Assembly: GCF_036075115.1 (NCBI RefSeq)
Contig: NZ_CP107958.1
Location: 6,076,001 to 6,140,000, forward strand
Reading direction: 5' to 3'
DNA length: 64,000 nt
Origin: Streptomyces sp. NBC_00377
GTDB lineage: Bacteria; Actinomycetota; Actinomycetes; Streptomycetales; Streptomycetaceae
The notes beneath the pieces were generated by a model. The model made no database searches and was not told the origin of the DNA. It saw nothing but the letters and a program-made list of their open reading frames with translations. Below, one piece after another: positions 60,714-64,000 of the stretch; position 1 is the first letter of the stretch; every line of letters starts with the position of its first letter. Made by a program: the position numbers and the translations under genes.

Positions 60714-61670
60714 TCACTTCGTTCCCAGGGCTGTCCGCAGCGCCTCGAGGTTCGCCTCCTGGACCGAGAAGTAGTCCTTGCCCCGGGACTTCTCCGTGAT
60801 GCCCTCGATCGGGTCGAGGACGTCGGTCTTGAGGTTCGCGTCGGAGGCGATGGTCTTCGCGGTCTTGTCGCTGACGAGCGTCTCGTAGAACACGGTGGTG
60901 ACCCCGTCGGCCTCGGCCATCTTCTCAAGCTCCTTCACGCGGGCGGCGCTGGGCTCCGACTCGGGGTCGAGGCCGTTGATGGCCTCCTCGGTCAGGCCGT
61001 AGCGCTCGGCGAGGTAGCCGAAGGCGGCGTGGGTGGTGACGAACACCTTGGTCCTGGTGTTCGCCAGCCCGTCCTTGAACTGCGTGTCCAGGGCGCCGAG
61101 CTTCTTCACGAGGGCCGCGGTGTTCTTCTCGTAGTCGGCCGCGTGGTCCGGGTCCGCCTTCTCGAAGGCCTTGCCGACGCCCTGGGCGACCTGGGAATAG
61201 CGCACCGGGTCGAGCCAGATGTGCGGGTCGAGGCCGGCCAGCTCCTCGTTCTGGTGGTCGTCGTGCTCGGCCGCGTGGCCGCCGACCTCGTTGCCGTGCT
61301 TCTCCAGCGTGGTGAGGGAGGCCGCGTCGATCTTGGTCTTGACCTCGGACTGGGCCACCGCGTCGTCGACGGAGGGCTGGAGGTTCTTGAGGTAGAGCAC
61401 CGCGTCGGACTCCTGGAGCGCGGCGGTCTGCTTGGCGCTGATCTCCAGGTCGTGCGGCTCCTGGCCGGGCTCGGTCAGGCTGGTGACGTGCACATGGTCC
61501 CCGCCTATCTGCTCGGCGAGGAAGGCCATCGGGTAGAACGACGCGACGACGTCGAACTTGTCCGTGCCGGACGCGGCCGCGCTGTCGGTGGAGCAGGCGG
61601 AGAGGGTGCCGAGGCCGAGGGCGGTGGCGGCCGCGACCGCGGTGCCGGATATGAGTCGTCGTGCGTTCAT
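60714..61670 (-). CDS. znuA: Zinc ABC transporter substrate-binding lipoprotein
   Basis: 318 residues. The signal MNARRLISGTAVAAATALGL ends in lipobox LSAC. It carries the metal-ligand His residues of cluster A-I proteins (GDHVHVTSL, ..LDPHIWLDP, TTHAAFGYL) and a His/Asp/Glu-rich loop GGHAAEHDDHQNEE typical of zinc binders. It delivers zinc to ZnuB. ATG 61670 overlaps a Zur-like box, so the message is probably leaderless. Confidence 0.95.
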   Translation of the reverse strand: MNARRLISGTAVAAATALGLGTLSACSTDSAAASGTDKFDVVASFYPMAFLAEQIGGDHVHVTSLTEPGQEPHDLEISAKQTAALQESDAVLYLKNLQPSVDDAVAQSEVKTKIDAASLTTLEKHGNEVGGHAAEHDDHQNEELAGLDPHIWLDPVRYSQVAQGVGKAFEKADPDHAADYEKNTAALVKKLGALDTQFKDGLANTRTKVFVTTHAAFGYLAERYGLTEEAINGLDPESEPSAARVKELEKMAEADGVTTVFYETLVSDKTAKTIASDANLKTDVLDPIEGITEKSRGKDYFSVQEANLEALRTALGTK

Positions 61671-61684
61671 GACAGTCATTTTCA
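61670..61684. promoter_or_regulatory. Zur box 1
   Basis: On the minus strand TGAAAATGACTGTCA, 13 of 15 matches to the Streptomyces Zur consensus TGAAAATGATTTTCA. It touches the first base of the znuA ATG. Confidence 0.85.
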
Positions 61685-61691
61685 ACAAATA

Positions 61692-61706
61692 TGGAAACCG
61701 TTGTCA
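61692..61706. promoter_or_regulatory. Zur box 2
   Basis: On the minus strand TGACAACGGTTTCCA, 11 of 15 matches. Its centre is 22 bp from box 1, two helix turns, and it overlaps the TTGACA (61707-61702) of a possible znuA promoter. Confidence 0.6.
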
Positions 61707-61843
61707 ACAAGCCCTGGTGACGGCTGGGTAAGGGTCTGGGCAGGGATCCGATTTGGTCGAGGGGGAGTCCCCGCCGGTACCCTGAAGTCTTCTCTGGAAG
61801 CGCATCTCGCTTCGTCGCCCGTCGTCGTTATGAAGAGAGCACC

Positions 61844-63226
61844 GTGGCCGCCGACAAGATCGACACCATCGTCAGCCTGAGCAAGCGCCGTGGCTTCGTA
61901 TTCCCCTGTAGTGAGATCTACGGCGGTCAGAAGGCCGCCTGGGACTACGGACCCCTGGGTGTCGAGCTCAAGGAGAACCTGAAGCGCCAGTGGTGGCGCT
62001 ACATGGTGACGTCGCGCGAGGACGTGGTGGGTCTCGACTCGTCCGTCATCCTGGCCCCCGAGGTCTGGGTGGCCTCCGGCCACGTCGCCACTTTCTCCGA
62101 CCCGCTGACCGAGTGCACCTCCTGCCACAAGCGGTTCCGTGCGGACCACCTGGAAGAGGCGTACGAGGCCAAGCACAAGCGCCTGCCGGAGAACGGCCTG
62201 GCGGACGTGAACTGCCCCAACTGCGGCAACAAGGGCCAGTTCACCGAGCCCAAGCAGTTCTCGGGTCTGCTCTCCACCCACCTCGGTCCCACGCAGGACA
62301 CCGGCTCCATCGCCTACCTGCGCCCCGAGACCGCCCAGGGCATCTTCACCAACTTCGCCCAGGTGCAGACCACTTCGCGCCGCAAGCCGCCGTTCGGCAT
62401 CGCGCAGATGGGCAAGTCCTTCCGCAACGAGATCACGCCCGGCAACTTCATCTTCCGCACCCGCGAGTTCGAGCAGATGGAGATGGAGTTCTTCGTCAAG
62501 CCGGGCGAGGACGAGCAGTGGCAGGAGTACTGGATGGAGCAGCGCTGGAACTGGTACACCGGCCTGGGCCTGCGCGAGGAGAACATGCGGTGGTACGACC
62601 ACCCGAAGGAGAAGCTCTCCCACTACTCCAAGCGCACCGCTGACATCGAGTACCGCTTCCAGTTCGGCGGCAACGAGTGGGGCGAGCTGGAGGGTGTCGC
62701 CAACCGCACCGACTACGACCTCTCCGCCCACGCCAAGGCCTCCGGCCAGGACCTCTCCTACTACGACCAGGAGGCCCAGGAGCGCTGGACGCCGTACGTC
62801 ATCGAGCCCGCGGCCGGTGTCGGCCGCGCGATGCTGGCCTTCCTGCTCGACGCCTACATCGAGGACGAGGCGCCGAACGCCAAGGGCAAGCTGGAGAAGC
62901 GGACGGTCCTGCGCCTCGACCACCGCCTCGCCCCGGTGAAGGTCGCGGTCCTGCCGCTGTCCCGCAACCCGGAGCTGTCGCCCAAGGCCAAGGGCCTCGC
63001 CACCGCGCTGCGCCAGAACTGGAACATCGAGTTCGACGACGCCGGCGCCATCGGCCGCCGCTACCGCCGCCAGGACGAGATCGGCACGCCGTACTGCGTG
63101 ACCGTCGACTTCGACACCCTGGACGACAACGCGGTCACCGTCCGCGAGCGTGACTCGATGAAGCAGGAGCGGGTCTCCCTCGACCAGATCGAGGGCTACC
63201 TCGCCGGCCGCCTGATCGGCTGCTGA
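61844..63226 (+). CDS. glyS: Glycyl-tRNA synthetase (alpha2 type)
   Basis: 460 residues, class II. N-terminal KRRGFVFPCSEIYGGQKAAWDYGPLGVELKENLKRQWW, then a zinc-like CTSCHKRF with CPNCGNKG, motif 2 (FRNEITPGNFIFRTREFEQMEMEFF) and motif 3 (AAGVGRAMLAFLLDAY) are present, followed by the anticodon-binding domain ending RDSMKQERVSLDQIEGYL. It charges tRNA-Gly. GTG 61844 is the start. It is divergent from znuA with a 173-bp gap. Confidence 0.97.
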   Translation: MAADKIDTIVSLSKRRGFVFPCSEIYGGQKAAWDYGPLGVELKENLKRQWWRYMVTSREDVVGLDSSVILAPEVWVASGHVATFSDPLTECTSCHKRFRADHLEEAYEAKHKRLPENGLADVNCPNCGNKGQFTEPKQFSGLLSTHLGPTQDTGSIAYLRPETAQGIFTNFAQVQTTSRRKPPFGIAQMGKSFRNEITPGNFIFRTREFEQMEMEFFVKPGEDEQWQEYWMEQRWNWYTGLGLREENMRWYDHPKEKLSHYSKRTADIEYRFQFGGNEWGELEGVANRTDYDLSAHAKASGQDLSYYDQEAQERWTPYVIEPAAGVGRAMLAFLLDAYIEDEAPNAKGKLEKRTVLRLDHRLAPVKVAVLPLSRNPELSPKAKGLATALRQNWNIEFDDAGAIGRRYRRQDEIGTPYCVTVDFDTLDDNAVTVRERDSMKQERVSLDQIEGYLAGRLIGC

Positions 63227-63250
63227 GCCCCGCCTCTTCGCGCCTCCCGC

Positions 63251-63298
63251 CGAACGCCGGTGCCGGGTCCCTTCCGAGGGGCCCGGCACCGGCGTTCG
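63251..63298. terminator. Strong bidirectional terminator after glyS
   Basis: A 21-bp stem with one G-U pair: the left arm is 63251-63271 (starts CGAACGCCGG), the loop TTCCGA, the right arm 63278-63298 (ends GGCGTTCG). It lies between the convergent glyS and EEP-family genes. Confidence 0.93.
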
Positions 63299-63316
63299 TG
63301 GTTCTCCTGCCAGGGC

Positions 63317-64000
63317 CTACAGGTCGACGTCCGCGTAGAGCGCCGCGTGGTCGGAGGCCGCGTTCAGCTTCGAGGTCACGGTGTCGAAGGACTTGATGCC
63401 GTCCGCGAAGATGCCCCGGGTCTCCAGGCCGACGTGCTGCACCTCCTGCCACACATCCGGTGACATCAGGAGGTAGTCGATCTTGTCCCGCTCGTCCTTG
63501 CAGTCCCCGAACGTGCCGGGCAGTCCGCGATAGGACCGGTGGCTCATCGCGTCCCGGAGTCCGGCGCCCTCCAGCGCCGCGGCCGAGTCGCTGGTGGGGA
63601 AGTCGTTGAGGTCCCCGGCGACGATGACGTGCGGGGTGCGCTCCAGCGTGGCCCGGTAGATCTCCGCGACGCGCTTCGCCTGGGCCAGCCGCAGCTCCGG
63701 GTCGTCATGGGACTTGCTCTTCAGGTGGTTGCCGAGGATCACCAGGGGTGTGCCGTTGAGCCCGATCTCGAACTCGGGGCAGTCGCGGCTGAACAGGCGC
63801 TGGTCGGGACGGTCCGGGTTGGTCTCGAAGAGGTGGGTCCGCAAGGACGTGATCGGATACCGGCTGAAGATGCCGACGTCGATGCCCCGGCTGTCGTTGC
63901 CGTCGATGAGGAGGGCGTAGGGGTACGGCCGTCTGCCGAGAGCACCGGCCAGTACCTGCGAGTTGAAGCGCTCCAGGGCGAGGCGGTCCTCGACCTCCAC
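63317..64000 (-). CDS. Endonuclease/exonuclease/phosphatase-family protein, N-terminally cut by the window
   Basis: At least 227 residues; the start lies beyond base 64000. EEP motifs: GIDVGIFSRYPITS, LVILGNHLKSKS (catalytic-region Asn-His), VIVAGDLNDFPTS (GDxN) and the end NAASDHAALYADVDL (SDH). The family includes nucleases and sphingomyelinase-like phosphodiesterases. No more specific function can be given from the visible part. Confidence 0.87.
   Translation of the reverse strand: MEVEDRLALERFNSQVLAGALGRRPYPYALLIDGNDSRGIDVGIFSRYPITSLRTHLFETNPDRPDQRLFSRDCPEFEIGLNGTPLVILGNHLKSKSHDDPELRLAQAKRVAEIYRATLERTPHVIVAGDLNDFPTSDSAAALEGAGLRDAMSHRSYRGLPGTFGDCKDERDKIDYLLMSPDVWQEVQHVGLETRGIFADGIKSFDTVTSKLNAASDHAALYADVDL

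Overview
The window is about 64 kb of very GC-rich DNA with strong third-position G/C bias. Starts are often GTG, 4-nt ATGA/GTGA overlaps are frequent, and TTA leucine codons are nearly absent. Gene content points to Streptomyces. From memory, the order lepA, fadD, hemW, hrcA-dnaJ2, rsmE, phoH-ybeY, era, leuA, recO-uppS, zur-znu, glyS matches the S. coelicolor SCO2562-to-SCO2504 neighbourhood. Most of it is vegetative core. No rRNA, tRNA, CRISPR array, prophage or insertion sequence was seen.

Layout. 0-14 kb: end of lepA, a long-chain acyl-CoA synthetase, a SpoIIE-type phosphatase fused to an anti-sigma-like ATPase, a Tat-exported DyP peroxidase, hemW, a DUF3097 gene, an MBL hydrolase, hrcA-dnaJ2 with a CIRCE operator, a nitronate monooxygenase-like gene, rsmE and a VOC protein. 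14-21 kb: a lipoprotein, a tricorn-like protease, a HIT protein, RNase Z and an adenine/adenosine deaminase. 21-27 kb: an MFS transporter and an IclR regulator divergent from a D-glucarate catabolic pair (5-dehydro-4-deoxyglucarate dehydratase and glucarate dehydratase), then a PfkB kinase. 27-31 kb: phoH, ybeY, a CBS/CorC protein, a YjbR protein and a cytidine-deaminase-like protein without zinc ligands.

31-34.3 kb holds three exported proteins that look like an actinobacterial WxL-type surface system: a small secreted protein, a WxL-like secreted protein and a membrane-anchored DUF916 protein. 34.3-37.5 kb: amtB-glnK behind an 11-bp-periodic GlnR-like box, era, and two gene relics. 37.5-44.7 kb: a sugar MFS plus GH1 beta-glucosidase operon, a protealysin-like M4 protease with its emfourin-type inhibitor, leuA with a leucine-rich leader peptide, and a TerB-like protein. 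44.7-47.3 kb: a SigE-type sigma factor with a membrane partner, a small tyrosine phosphatase and a GNAT enzyme.

47.4-54.0 kb is the most enigmatic part: a tightly packed operon of five conserved uncharacterised actinobacterial families (SCO2525 methyltransferase, SCO2524, SCO2523 variant P-loop, SCO2522, SCO2521) followed by a membrane protein. One gene carries a TTA codon at position 29, so the operon may be bldA-dependent. TTA codons also occur in the divergent GNAT gene and at the apparent second codon of a class A beta-lactamase at 54-55 kb whose expected start codon is missing; the three are the only TTA codons I found in coding frame in the window. 55-64 kb: an MFS exporter, recO preceded by an ATGA-coupled small ORF resembling the recO N-terminus, uppS, a znuA-znuC-znuB-zur operon with two Zur-like boxes, glyS and a partial endonuclease/exonuclease/phosphatase-family gene.

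All family assignments are by eye from motifs and remembered gene order. No database search was possible.
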